DNA of 64,000 nt from Shewanella cutis (GTDB lineage: Bacteria; Pseudomonadota; Gammaproteobacteria; Enterobacterales; Shewanellaceae): assembly GCF_022410515.1 (NCBI RefSeq), contig NZ_JACSDI010000017.1, positions 20,355 through 84,354 of the forward strand. Direction: 5' to 3'. A program made the position numbers and the translations under genes. The notes beneath the pieces were generated by a model that worked only from the letters and a program-made list of their open reading frames with translations, was not told the DNA's origin and ran no database searches. Positions 8,412 to 16,155 of the stretch are shown here, piece after piece (the first letter of the stretch is position 1; each line of letters opens with the position of its first letter).

Positions 8412-9283
8412 CCACTAAACATGAAACTTATTATGTCCCCGCCCAGAGTGCATGGCCAATTGTGGGGGCTATTGGCTTATTCTTAATCGCCTTTGGCGCA
8501 GGGCAGTTTGTAACACAATTAAAATCCGGCAACTCTGGAGGTGGATACATCCTATTTGCGGGAATTGCCGTGATCTTATTTATGCTTGTAGGCTGGTTTA
8601 GAACCGTTATTCAGGAATCGATGACGGGCCTTTACTCCCATCAAATGGACAGATCGTTTCGCCAAGGCATGAGCTGGTTTATTTTCTCCGAGGTGATGTT
8701 TTTTGCCGCCTTCTTTGGTGCGTTATTTTACGCCCGCATGTTTGCAGTGCCTTGGCTTGGCGGGGCATCCAACAACGCCATGACCCACGAAATCCTATGG
8801 CCGAATTTTGAAGCCGTTTGGCCACTCCTAACCACTCCTGATGGTACAAAAACCACAGCGATGCCGTGGAATGGTTTGCCTTTAATCAACACCATTGTAC
8901 TGCTAACGTCATCAGTCACCTTACATTTTGCCCATATCAGCTTAGAAAAGGGTAAACGTTCGGCCATCATACTCTGGCTTGGGCTTACGATTTTGCTAGG
9001 GATTAGCTTCCTTGCCTTACAGGTTGCCGAATATCGCCATGCTTACGAGGAAATGGGGCTGACTCTGACTTCAGGTATCTATGGCAATACCTTTTTCCTG
9101 TTGACGGGCTTCCATGGCATGCATGTCACTTTGGGGACTATCTTTCTATTAGTCTTATTTTTCAGGGTGCTAAAGGGACACTTTAGTGTCGATAAGCATT
9201 TCGCCTTTCAGGCTGGCAGTTGGTATTGGCACTTTGTCGATGTGGTTTGGCTCTGTCTGTTTATTTTTGTGTATGTGCTTTAA
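8408..9283 (+). CDS. ctaE: Cytochrome c oxidase subunit III
   Basis: Subunit III is a seven-helix membrane protein that stabilises the oxidase and takes part in oxygen and proton delivery. The 291-residue sequence shows the typical SEVMFFAAFFGALFYAR segment, the EYRHAYEEMGLTLTSGIYGN loop, the GFHGMHVTLGT motif and the C-terminal WYWHFVDVVWLCLFIFVY. It overlaps the ctaG stop by four bases. No gene follows on the same strand for 275 bases, where the reversed DUF2909 gene lies. Confidence 0.97.
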   Translation: MTTKHETYYVPAQSAWPIVGAIGLFLIAFGAGQFVTQLKSGNSGGGYILFAGIAVILFMLVGWFRTVIQESMTGLYSHQMDRSFRQGMSWFIFSEVMFFAAFFGALFYARMFAVPWLGGASNNAMTHEILWPNFEAVWPLLTTPDGTKTTAMPWNGLPLINTIVLLTSSVTLHFAHISLEKGKRSAIILWLGLTILLGISFLALQVAEYRHAYEEMGLTLTSGIYGNTFFLLTGFHGMHVTLGTIFLLVLFFRVLKGHFSVDKHFAFQAGSWYWHFVDVVWLCLFIFVYVL

Positions 9284-9329
9284 AACGATATCAAAACAAT
9301 ATCTTAGCATTTAACGCCAAATATTAAGA

Positions 9330-9560
9330 TTAAGGTGTGGGATTGAGGCCAATAAGCCCAGTCCCCAGAGCCACCAGCAAGAGCAGGATAACCAGTACAG
9401 AAAACATCACCCTGCGGCCCAAATAGTGGCTCATAGGCACTGGATTATCAGCGGTTTGATCGCCACCTTTAACCATAATAATTAAGGCTCTGCCTAGATT
9501 AAAAATGATAAATAACAACAACAGTACTAAAACACACTTAAAAATCAGTGGGATATTCAT
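9330..9560 (-). CDS. Small twin-helix membrane protein, DUF2909 family
   Basis: This 76-residue protein has two hydrophobic helices (about residues 5-28 and 50-70) separated by a short polar linker containing YLGRRVMFSV. This is the usual form of DUF2909, a small family found in cytochrome oxidase loci. A role in oxidase assembly is only inferred from location. It is transcribed against the rest of the locus. Its ATG (9560-9558) overlaps the SURF1 ATG (9559) within the four bases CATG, and AAGGA upstream on the minus strand serves as ribosome binding site. Confidence 0.85.
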   Translation of the reverse strand: MNIPLIFKCVLVLLLLFIIFNLGRALIIMVKGGDQTADNPVPMSHYLGRRVMFSVLVILLLLVALGTGLIGLNPTP

Positions 9561-10386
9561 GCACTATCCTTATATTTCTCTGCCTAAATTGATTTGGTTG
9601 CATAGGGGGGCCTTGCTACTGCTGATATTGACTGTGGTGCTATTCGTGATTTTGGTCAAGTTAGGTTTATGGCAAATGGACAGAGCCGCTGAAAAAAACC
9701 AGCAACTAGCAGATATGGAAGCAAGGCAAACCGCTCCTGTGCTTAGTATTGAAGCGCTATTAAACAAGCTAGATAGCGGCAGCATGACGGGTTACCGCTT
9801 ACAAGTGCAAGCAACACCTATTAATCAACAAATATGGTTACTCGACAATCAAATCTATCAAGGACAAGTGGGTTATTTGGCCTTTCAGATTTTGCAAATT
9901 CGGCACGAAGAAAATAGTGCACTCACACCAGATCAACCTTGGCTGTTACTCGAGCTTGGTTTTATCGCCGCTAAATCTCACCGTGATGAATTGCCCGAGG
10001 TAACCCCTATTACAGGTGATTTAGTGCTAATAGGTCGACTCTATCAAAAGCAGATCAATCCCTTAAGCCATCATTTACTGGCAGAACCCTTTACCACACC
10101 ACAAGGTGAGCGAATTCGTTTTCAAAATCTTAATCTGCCCGAGATGGCCAAGATGCTAGGGCATCCAATCTTGCCCGTGGTGTTGCAGCCTGATGCTTTA
10201 GCGAATCTCTTACCAACACCAGCATTACCTCACCCTTGGCAACCCTTCCCCTTGTCGGCACAAAAGCATTGGGGCTACGCACTGCAATGGTTTGCAATGG
10301 CGACCGTATTTGCAGGACTGATGGGCTGGCAGGGGATTAAGTACGTCAAAAAATCACGCTCACGCCATCAACTACATAAGGACTAG
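9559..10386 (+). CDS. SURF1 family cytochrome oxidase assembly protein
   Basis: SURF1 proteins help insert heme a into subunit I. The 275-residue protein has an N-terminal helix followed by the conserved LGLWQMDRAAEKNQ segment, a central periplasmic domain (with IWLLDNQIYQGQVGYLA and WLLLELGFI) and a C-terminal helix beginning HWGYALQWFAMATV, all typical of the family. I chose ATG 9559 over the upstream ATG 9505 because the helix then starts near the N terminus; the two-base overlap with the reversed DUF2909 start is unusual. Confidence 0.92.
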   Translation: MHYPYISLPKLIWLHRGALLLLILTVVLFVILVKLGLWQMDRAAEKNQQLADMEARQTAPVLSIEALLNKLDSGSMTGYRLQVQATPINQQIWLLDNQIYQGQVGYLAFQILQIRHEENSALTPDQPWLLLELGFIAAKSHRDELPEVTPITGDLVLIGRLYQKQINPLSHHLLAEPFTTPQGERIRFQNLNLPEMAKMLGHPILPVVLQPDALANLLPTPALPHPWQPFPLSAQKHWGYALQWFAMATVFAGLMGWQGIKYVKKSRSRHQLHKD

Positions 10387-10462
10387 GCCAAAACAGAGCA
10401 ATAGCAAAATACTGATTATAAAAACTAAACAATTAATTAGGGATAGTGCAAGAGGAGCAAAT

Positions 10463-11008
10463 ATGAACTCCCAAAACAAAACCAAATACCGCGCACTGGG
10501 GTTATTACTACTGGCATTTATTGCGCCTGTAGTCATCGCTAAGTTAGTACTGAGCTTGCATTGGTATCACGGCGGCGCTACCAATCACGGTGAGTTAATT
10601 AGCCCAGAGACCAGTTATGCCAGTCTAGGCATGACTAATCCTATGCCTAAGGAATGGCAATTGCTGTATTTACTGCCCGCCCTATGTGATGAAGCTTGCC
10701 GCGAACGTCTGTATATCCTGCGCCAAAGCCATACGGCCTTAGGACCTGATCAGGCTCGGGTCGCGCCCCTCATTCTTGTGAATCCCGATAGCGACTTAAC
10801 TGCATTAAATGCCTTTGACTTCAACACACAGCCAGCCAATCAAAGCCTCAAGGAGTGGCTTGATCAACAGCAACTTATTGTTGTTGACCCACTTGGTTCT
10901 CTCGTTTTGCGCTACCCCCAAGTACAAGGTAAAGCGGCGCATTTAGCCCAAGGTAAAGCACTGGTCGCCGATCTGCGTAAGCTATTAAAACTCTCGAGGG
11001 TAGACTAA
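10463..11008 (+). CDS. Oxidase-locus membrane protein with a periplasmic CxxxC pair
   Basis: The 181-residue protein has one N-terminal membrane helix (about residues 12-32) and a periplasmic domain with WQLLYLLPALCDEACRERLY. The CDEAC pair, and a fold that later reads LIVVDPLGSLVLRYP, suggest a thioredoxin-like domain related to the SCO/thioredoxin proteins, which would fit copper or thiol handling during oxidase assembly. This is inference; the protein is known to me only as a conserved hypothetical in Shewanella-type oxidase loci. AGAGGAG precedes the ATG, and its TAA overlaps the ctaA ATG by one base. Confidence 0.8.
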   Translation: MNSQNKTKYRALGLLLLAFIAPVVIAKLVLSLHWYHGGATNHGELISPETSYASLGMTNPMPKEWQLLYLLPALCDEACRERLYILRQSHTALGPDQARVAPLILVNPDSDLTALNAFDFNTQPANQSLKEWLDQQQLIVVDPLGSLVLRYPQVQGKAAHLAQGKALVADLRKLLKLSRVD

Positions 11009-12000
11009 TGCAACTGACTTGGCTTCTACGTATTACCTTATTTTTTACCCTGTTAGTGATTTTAATGGGGGCTTACACACGACTTTCGGATGCGGGTTTA
11101 GGCTGTCCAGATTGGCCGGGGTGCTACGGCCATATCAAAGTTCCCACCCAAGACCATGAGATCTCCCATGCTCAAAGCCTATTTCCTGACCATGATATCG
11201 AGCCAGAGAAAGCCTGGCTTGAAATGATCCATAGATATATTGCTGGCGGGCTCGGCTTGCTAGTGTTATCCATCTGGGTTTTATGTTTAAAAACCCCAGA
11301 AGCACCGAAAAAGTTACCTCTGTTCATAGTGTTGCTTATCCTGTTTCAAGGGGCGCTAGGCATGTGGACAGTGACAATGAAACTCATGCCTATCGTGGTA
11401 ATGTCGCATCTTATTGGTGGCTTTAGCCTGATTTCACTGCTGCTACTCCTCTATCTTCGCACTCGACCGCGGCGGATTGTGGCGAGTGGCACCTCGGTTC
11501 AAAATCTCGCCCCCTTGGCATTAGTCAGTCTATTTGTCCTCATCGGTCAGATCATGTTGGGGGGCTGGACGTCGTCAAACTATGCCGCCCTCGCCTGTAC
11601 GGTTTTGCCTATTTGTGAAGGTAACTGGATGGACAACCTTGCCATCGCCGATGCGTTTTCTCCTTTCCAGGGCCAACACCCCAGCTTTGAATTTGGGGTA
11701 CTGGATTACCATGCGCGCATGACAATCCATATTGCCCATCGTATCGGTGCCATTATTACCGCCAGCCTGTTACTGCTGCTTGCCTATCGATTATTTGTCA
11801 GCACTCAACTCAAGGCACTCAGTCTGTTGCTGGTCGGCTTATTGGTACTGCAAGTCAGTTTAGGGATTTCAAATGTGGTGATGCATTTACCACTGGGAAT
11901 TGCCGTATCCCACAATGGCGGCGCGGCATTATTGCTACTTACCCTAGTCGCAATTAACTATTTTCTTTGGCATCAGTCATCTTCAACTTCGAGGGTTTAA
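11008..12000 (+). CDS. ctaA: Heme A synthase (CtaA/Cox15)
   Basis: CtaA oxidises the C8 methyl of heme O to give heme A. The 330-residue protein has eight predicted membrane helices. Two cysteine pairs in extracellular loops, GCPDWPGC near residue 32 and CTVLPIC near residue 196, and paired heme-ligand histidines in EMIHRYIAG, VMSHLIGG, THIAHRIGA-like TIHIAHRIGA and AVSHNGGA are those expected for the family. It lies one base inside the preceding gene stop and two bases before cyoE. Confidence 0.95.
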   Translation: MQLTWLLRITLFFTLLVILMGAYTRLSDAGLGCPDWPGCYGHIKVPTQDHEISHAQSLFPDHDIEPEKAWLEMIHRYIAGGLGLLVLSIWVLCLKTPEAPKKLPLFIVLLILFQGALGMWTVTMKLMPIVVMSHLIGGFSLISLLLLLYLRTRPRRIVASGTSVQNLAPLALVSLFVLIGQIMLGGWTSSNYAALACTVLPICEGNWMDNLAIADAFSPFQGQHPSFEFGVLDYHARMTIHIAHRIGAIITASLLLLLAYRLFVSTQLKALSLLLVGLLVLQVSLGISNVVMHLPLGIAVSHNGGAALLLLTLVAINYFLWHQSSSTSRV

Positions 12001-12002
12001 CC

Positions 12003-12899
12003 ATGGCAAAACCACTCTCAATCAGCAGTCAGCCTAGTGTTAATGTGGCATGGCGTGCCTATTTTGAAATGACTAAGCCCAAGGTGGTGGCTTTAATGCT
12101 ACTCACTGTCTTAGTCGGCATGTGCTTAGCGATGCCAACAATATTACCCGTACAACCTTTGATCGCAGGACTTTTAGGCATCGCGATGATGGCGGGCTCA
12201 GCTGCGGCCTTAAATCATCTGATTGATCGACGCATCGATGGCTTGATGGCGCGCACTTACAATCGTCCACTCCCCAAAGGGCGGATCTCCGCAACGCGCG
12301 CACTAATATTTGCCGCCGCCTTAGGTAGCCTTGGTTTCGTGATTCTGTATCTTTTCACTAATCCGCTCACCGCTTGGCTCACCTTTGCTAGCTTGATTGG
12401 ATACGCGTTGATTTATACCGCTTATTTGAAACGGGCCACGCCGCAAAATATTGTGATTGGCGGCTTAGCAGGTGCCATGCCACCGCTGCTTGGTTGGACT
12501 GCTGTCACTAATCAATTCCATGGTCATGCGCTCTTGCTGGTGATCATTATCTTCCTGTGGACACCGCCGCATTTTTGGGCACTGGCGATTCACCGGCGCG
12601 CTGAATATGCCAAAGTCGATATTCCCATGCTGCCCGTCACCCATGGGGTAGAGTTTACTAAAACCTGTATTTTGCTCTATACGATTTTGCTGGCGATTGC
12701 TTGCCTATTACCCGTCTTGGTGGGGATGAGTGGCCCACTGTATTTCGTCTGCTCTAGTGCGCTCAGTTGTGGCTTTATCTATAAAGCGTGGCAATTAAAG
12801 TATCAGGATCGCGAAGGGTTGGCGATGCAGGTATTTCGCTTCTCGATTTATCATTTGATGTTGTTATTTATGGCATTACTGCTCGACCACTATTTGTGA
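12003..12899 (+). CDS. cyoE: Protoheme IX farnesyltransferase (heme O synthase)
   Basis: This UbiA-family prenyltransferase adds a farnesyl group to heme b to form heme O, the substrate of CtaA. The 298-residue membrane protein contains the aspartate-rich motif NHLIDRRIDGLMARTYNRPLP and the conserved FLWTPPHFWALAI segment. I chose the ATG at 12003, two bases after the ctaA stop, rather than 11967, because the upstream part would overlap ctaA. Another common name is ctaB. Confidence 0.97.
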   Translation: MAKPLSISSQPSVNVAWRAYFEMTKPKVVALMLLTVLVGMCLAMPTILPVQPLIAGLLGIAMMAGSAAALNHLIDRRIDGLMARTYNRPLPKGRISATRALIFAAALGSLGFVILYLFTNPLTAWLTFASLIGYALIYTAYLKRATPQNIVIGGLAGAMPPLLGWTAVTNQFHGHALLLVIIIFLWTPPHFWALAIHRRAEYAKVDIPMLPVTHGVEFTKTCILLYTILLAIACLLPVLVGMSGPLYFVCSSALSCGFIYKAWQLKYQDREGLAMQVFRFSIYHLMLLFMALLLDHYL

Positions 12900-12955
12900 G
12901 CCTAAGTTGCAGTACAAGATTGCCATCGCAATCAAGAATGTAGGAAGGACAAGGT

Positions 12956-13597
12956 ATGCAAAAAAGAATCCCCAATACGCTGTTAGTGATCGCCATACTT
13001 TTGATAGGGCTCGGCGGGCTTTTGGCTGTGAAGCTCACCCCACCTAAACCCGTTGAATTACAAAGTGGTTTTCTGTTTCCTAATGCTTTCGGTCTCGCGC
13101 CATTTGAGCTTGTTGATCAACATCAACAGGCTTTTACCAATGCTAATTTAACAGATCAGTGGAGCTTATTTTTTATCGGTTTTACCTACTGTCCCGATAT
13201 ATGCCCGACCACCTTAAACAAGCTTGCCGCCGCTTACTCTGAGCTTAAAAAAGTTGCGCCAATTCAGGTGGTATTTTTATCAGTCGATCCCAAACGGGAC
13301 ACACCAGATAAACTGCTTAGCTATGTGAATTTCTTTAATCCTGAGTTTAAGGCTGTCACGGGTGAACAAACCCAAATCTTCCCACTCACCCGCAGCTTAG
13401 GACTCACCTACGCTATGGTCGGTGAAGGTGAAAATTATCAAGTCGACCACAGTGCTGGCTATGTGCTGGTGTCTCCCCAAGGCACGCGGGTGGCGGTGTT
13501 TAAACCCACGGCGGAGTTAGGTCAAGCCCCTCAAGTCCTCAACGAAGCCTTGATCAGTGATTTCGCAAAAATCGTTAGCAGCTATAAACCGCAGTGA
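12956..13597 (+). CDS. SCO1/SenC family copper chaperone
   Basis: SCO proteins insert copper into the copper A site of subunit II. The 213-residue protein has an N-terminal membrane anchor and a thioredoxin fold with the copper-binding CPDIC motif (in FTYCPDICPTTL, near residue 82) and the partner histidine in QVDHSAGYVL near residue 164. AAGGACAAGGT is the ribosome binding region. It is the last gene of the oxidase locus on this strand. Confidence 0.95.
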   Translation: MQKRIPNTLLVIAILLIGLGGLLAVKLTPPKPVELQSGFLFPNAFGLAPFELVDQHQQAFTNANLTDQWSLFFIGFTYCPDICPTTLNKLAAAYSELKKVAPIQVVFLSVDPKRDTPDKLLSYVNFFNPEFKAVTGEQTQIFPLTRSLGLTYAMVGEGENYQVDHSAGYVLVSPQGTRVAVFKPTAELGQAPQVLNEALISDFAKIVSSYKPQ

Positions 13598-13641
13598 CTA
13601 TACCAACCAAAGTGACTGTCGTTATTAAATTAAACGGCGCA

Positions 13642-14688
13642 CTATTCCTTTATCCAAGTACCATCGTCTTTGGGTCTCACCCACGGCTGTGAAAACCAGT
13701 AAAAACCATTGTGAGTCTTGCTCGGCGCCGTACAGTTGTAACGGGAACGACCAGCGGGCAAAGCTAAGTCGGCTTGAATGCTAAACTCGTTTTCGCTTAA
13801 CCAAGTGGGAGCCTTAGCGCCTTGTCCTTGGATATAACACATTAATTGTTTGGCGGAAATATCGCTCATATCGAGCTTGACCTTTAGCTCTGGACGCCAT
13901 TGCCCGCCCTTAAGCTCAGGATCACTTGGCGTTTGTGCCAGCACAGGCATATTTAAACTGTATAGCTTGGCTTTAAGGCTTTTTAAATCAGCATATTGTC
14001 CCGCAACCGGAAAACGCGGTAGCGCCGTTAATGGCGAGTACGGGCCTGCAGCACCTGATTGCTGGCCAAAGGCAACAAAACCGTTTTCGGTCAGCATGTC
14101 TTGAACCGCTTGATTGTATTCGCCATAGGGATAGGCCAGCATTTTAAAATTCTGCCCAGTCGCCTCACGAATCGCGTTTTCGGTGTCCAGAATATTGGCC
14201 TTAATTCGCGCTAGCCATTGTGATTGGGATTCGTTGTCTAAACGGCGGATCAGATGTTCATGGGCCCAACTATGGTTAGCAATAGCGGCCCCTTCCTTGG
14301 AGAGCTGAATTAATTCTTCCCAAGTCATCATCTCGGTAAACTTTTGTTTAATCGGCTCAATTGCCACAAATAAGGTGTAGGGAAAACCAAATTCCTTTAG
14401 GATAGGATGCGCTGTGGTCGCAATGCTGCGATAACCATCGTCGAAGGTGATCGCGACCGTTTTGGCGGGCAAATCTTGTTTATTTTTTATCGCCTCAACC
14501 ACCTGCGATAACGACACCACCTTAAAACCATCGTCCGCCAGAAACTGCATTTGCTCACGAAATTGTGCTGGCGTGACGCTCGTTGCCGCCGGCGTGGTGT
14601 GTGACACATGGTGGTACTGTAAAATGACCACGGCATTGGCTGAAAAAGTCATCAGTCCGAAGAGTGCCAATAACGCACGTTTAACCAT
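13642..14688 (-). CDS. Secreted polysaccharide deacetylase family protein
   Basis: The 348-residue product begins with a signal peptide (MVKRALLALFGLMTFSANA) when started at 14688, where GAGGTG is well placed; the longer reading to 14847 would run through the divergent MATE gene start. The NodB-homology domain shows motif 1 TFDDGY (catalytic Asp and metal Asp) and the metal histidines in NHSWAHEHL. The family removes acetyl groups from periplasmic or cell-wall sugars; the substrate is unknown. It diverges from the MATE gene with only 22 bases between starts. Confidence 0.9.
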   Translation of the reverse strand: MVKRALLALFGLMTFSANAVVILQYHHVSHTTPAATSVTPAQFREQMQFLADDGFKVVSLSQVVEAIKNKQDLPAKTVAITFDDGYRSIATTAHPILKEFGFPYTLFVAIEPIKQKFTEMMTWEELIQLSKEGAAIANHSWAHEHLIRRLDNESQSQWLARIKANILDTENAIREATGQNFKMLAYPYGEYNQAVQDMLTENGFVAFGQQSGAAGPYSPLTALPRFPVAGQYADLKSLKAKLYSLNMPVLAQTPSDPELKGGQWRPELKVKLDMSDISAKQLMCYIQGQGAKAPTWLSENEFSIQADLALPAGRSRYNCTAPSKTHNGFYWFSQPWVRPKDDGTWIKE

Positions 14689-14710
14689 AATGTGAACACC
14701 TCTAATATCA

Positions 14711-16078
14711 ATGACTACTGCAAAATCCACCACACTCACGCTGCTATTTAATGGCACCAAGAATCGCCAACTGTTCGCGCTTGCACTGCCGATGATCCTC
14801 TCCAATATCACGGTTCCGCTATTGGGATTGGTAGATACGGCTGTCATCGGCCATTTGAGTGACGCCTATTATTTAGGGGGTGTTGCACTCGGGTCAACGA
14901 TTATCACATTAATCATTTGGTTATTAGGCTTTTTACGGATGGCAACCACCGGCTTAGTCGCACAGGCCTATGGTGCAAATGATATTAATGCCCAATTAAA
15001 ACTGTTGGTTCAAGGCGCCATGCTGGCGACAGGGCTTGGCATCGCGGTAATCCTGCTACAAGTCCCGCTTCTCAGTTTAGCGCTCAGCTTCTCCGAGGCG
15101 AGTGTGGAAGTGGAGCGTTATTGCCGGGAATATTTTCAGGTTCGCGTTTGGTCGACGCCATTCGCCCTGCTCAATTTAGTCATGCTGGGCTGGCTCCTTG
15201 GCCGGCAACAACCCAAGGCGGCGATGTGGCAGCTTATCTTCGCCAATGTGGCTAACATCATCCTCGATGTGCTGTTTGTATTAGGATTCGGCTGGGGTGT
15301 AAAAGGCGCAGCACTCGCCTCAGTATGCGCCGATATCACCGCCTTTAGCGTTGCGCTCTACATGGTATTACAACAAGTTAAGTTAATACCAAACTACCCA
15401 TTTGCCGATATCCGCGACCATATACGCTTAACTGGTTTTGGCCAGTTGCTTAGGCTCAATAGTGATATTTTTATCCGCAGCCTATGCCTGCAAGCCGCCT
15501 TTGCCTTTATGACCTTTCACGGCGCAGGCCTTGGGGACAATACCGTCGCAGCCAATGCAGTGTTATTGAATTTACTGCTATTAATCTCCTATGCCCTCGA
15601 TGGCATCGCCTATTATGCCGAGGCGGAAGTGGGCAAAGCCTATGGCCAAAAGCGCGCGCAGCAATTGCATGAAGCCGTAGTGCTGGCATGGTGTTGGTCT
15701 GCCATCACGGCTCTTGGTTTTACCCTGATATTTAGCCTTTGGGGAAGCCATATTATCGAGCTGTTGACCAGTATTGATGAGGTCAGAACCACAGCACATA
15801 CTTATCTGATTTGGTTGGTATTGCTACCGCTTTGGTCTTTTAGCTCTTACCTATTCGATGGGGTTTATATCGGTGCAGCGCAGGGCAAAGTGATGCGTAA
15901 TAGCATGATTATCGCCACTTTTGGGGCCTTTTTCCCAACATGGTATTTACTGCAGGCATTATTATTACCCGAGCAAGCTAACCATGCCCTCTGGGCAGCA
16001 ATGACCGCCTTTATGCTCACTCGTAGCCTCACCCTTGGAGTGCATTATCGCTTTAGTAAGACATTTATTCTTAATTAG
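14711..16078 (+). CDS. MATE family efflux transporter, DinF-like
   Basis: MATE proteins export cationic drugs or metabolites in exchange for protons or sodium. The 455-residue protein has 12 hydrophobic segments and the N-terminal signature ALPMILSNITVPLLGLVDTAVIGHL of the DinF branch. No convincing ribosome binding site precedes ATG 14711, which lies 22 bases from the divergent deacetylase start. In E. coli dinF is next to lexA and SOS-regulated; here it is 11 kb from lexA and I see no LexA box. Confidence 0.92.
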   Translation: MTTAKSTTLTLLFNGTKNRQLFALALPMILSNITVPLLGLVDTAVIGHLSDAYYLGGVALGSTIITLIIWLLGFLRMATTGLVAQAYGANDINAQLKLLVQGAMLATGLGIAVILLQVPLLSLALSFSEASVEVERYCREYFQVRVWSTPFALLNLVMLGWLLGRQQPKAAMWQLIFANVANIILDVLFVLGFGWGVKGAALASVCADITAFSVALYMVLQQVKLIPNYPFADIRDHIRLTGFGQLLRLNSDIFIRSLCLQAAFAFMTFHGAGLGDNTVAANAVLLNLLLLISYALDGIAYYAEAEVGKAYGQKRAQQLHEAVVLAWCWSAITALGFTLIFSLWGSHIIELLTSIDEVRTTAHTYLIWLVLLPLWSFSSYLFDGVYIGAAQGKVMRNSMIIATFGAFFPTWYLLQALLLPEQANHALWAAMTAFMLTRSLTLGVHYRFSKTFILN

Positions 16079-16155
16079 TTCTGTAAAGACAGTAGCTTAC
16101 TTAGGTTTCCCCAGTTAAGATACGTGCCATTGTTGTAATACAAATGTGACATGTT

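Noticed and set aside
14689..14847. N-terminal extension of the deacetylase
   Set aside because: The added 53 residues lack protein-like features and would overlap the divergent MATE coding sequence; the start at 14688 gives a signal peptide.
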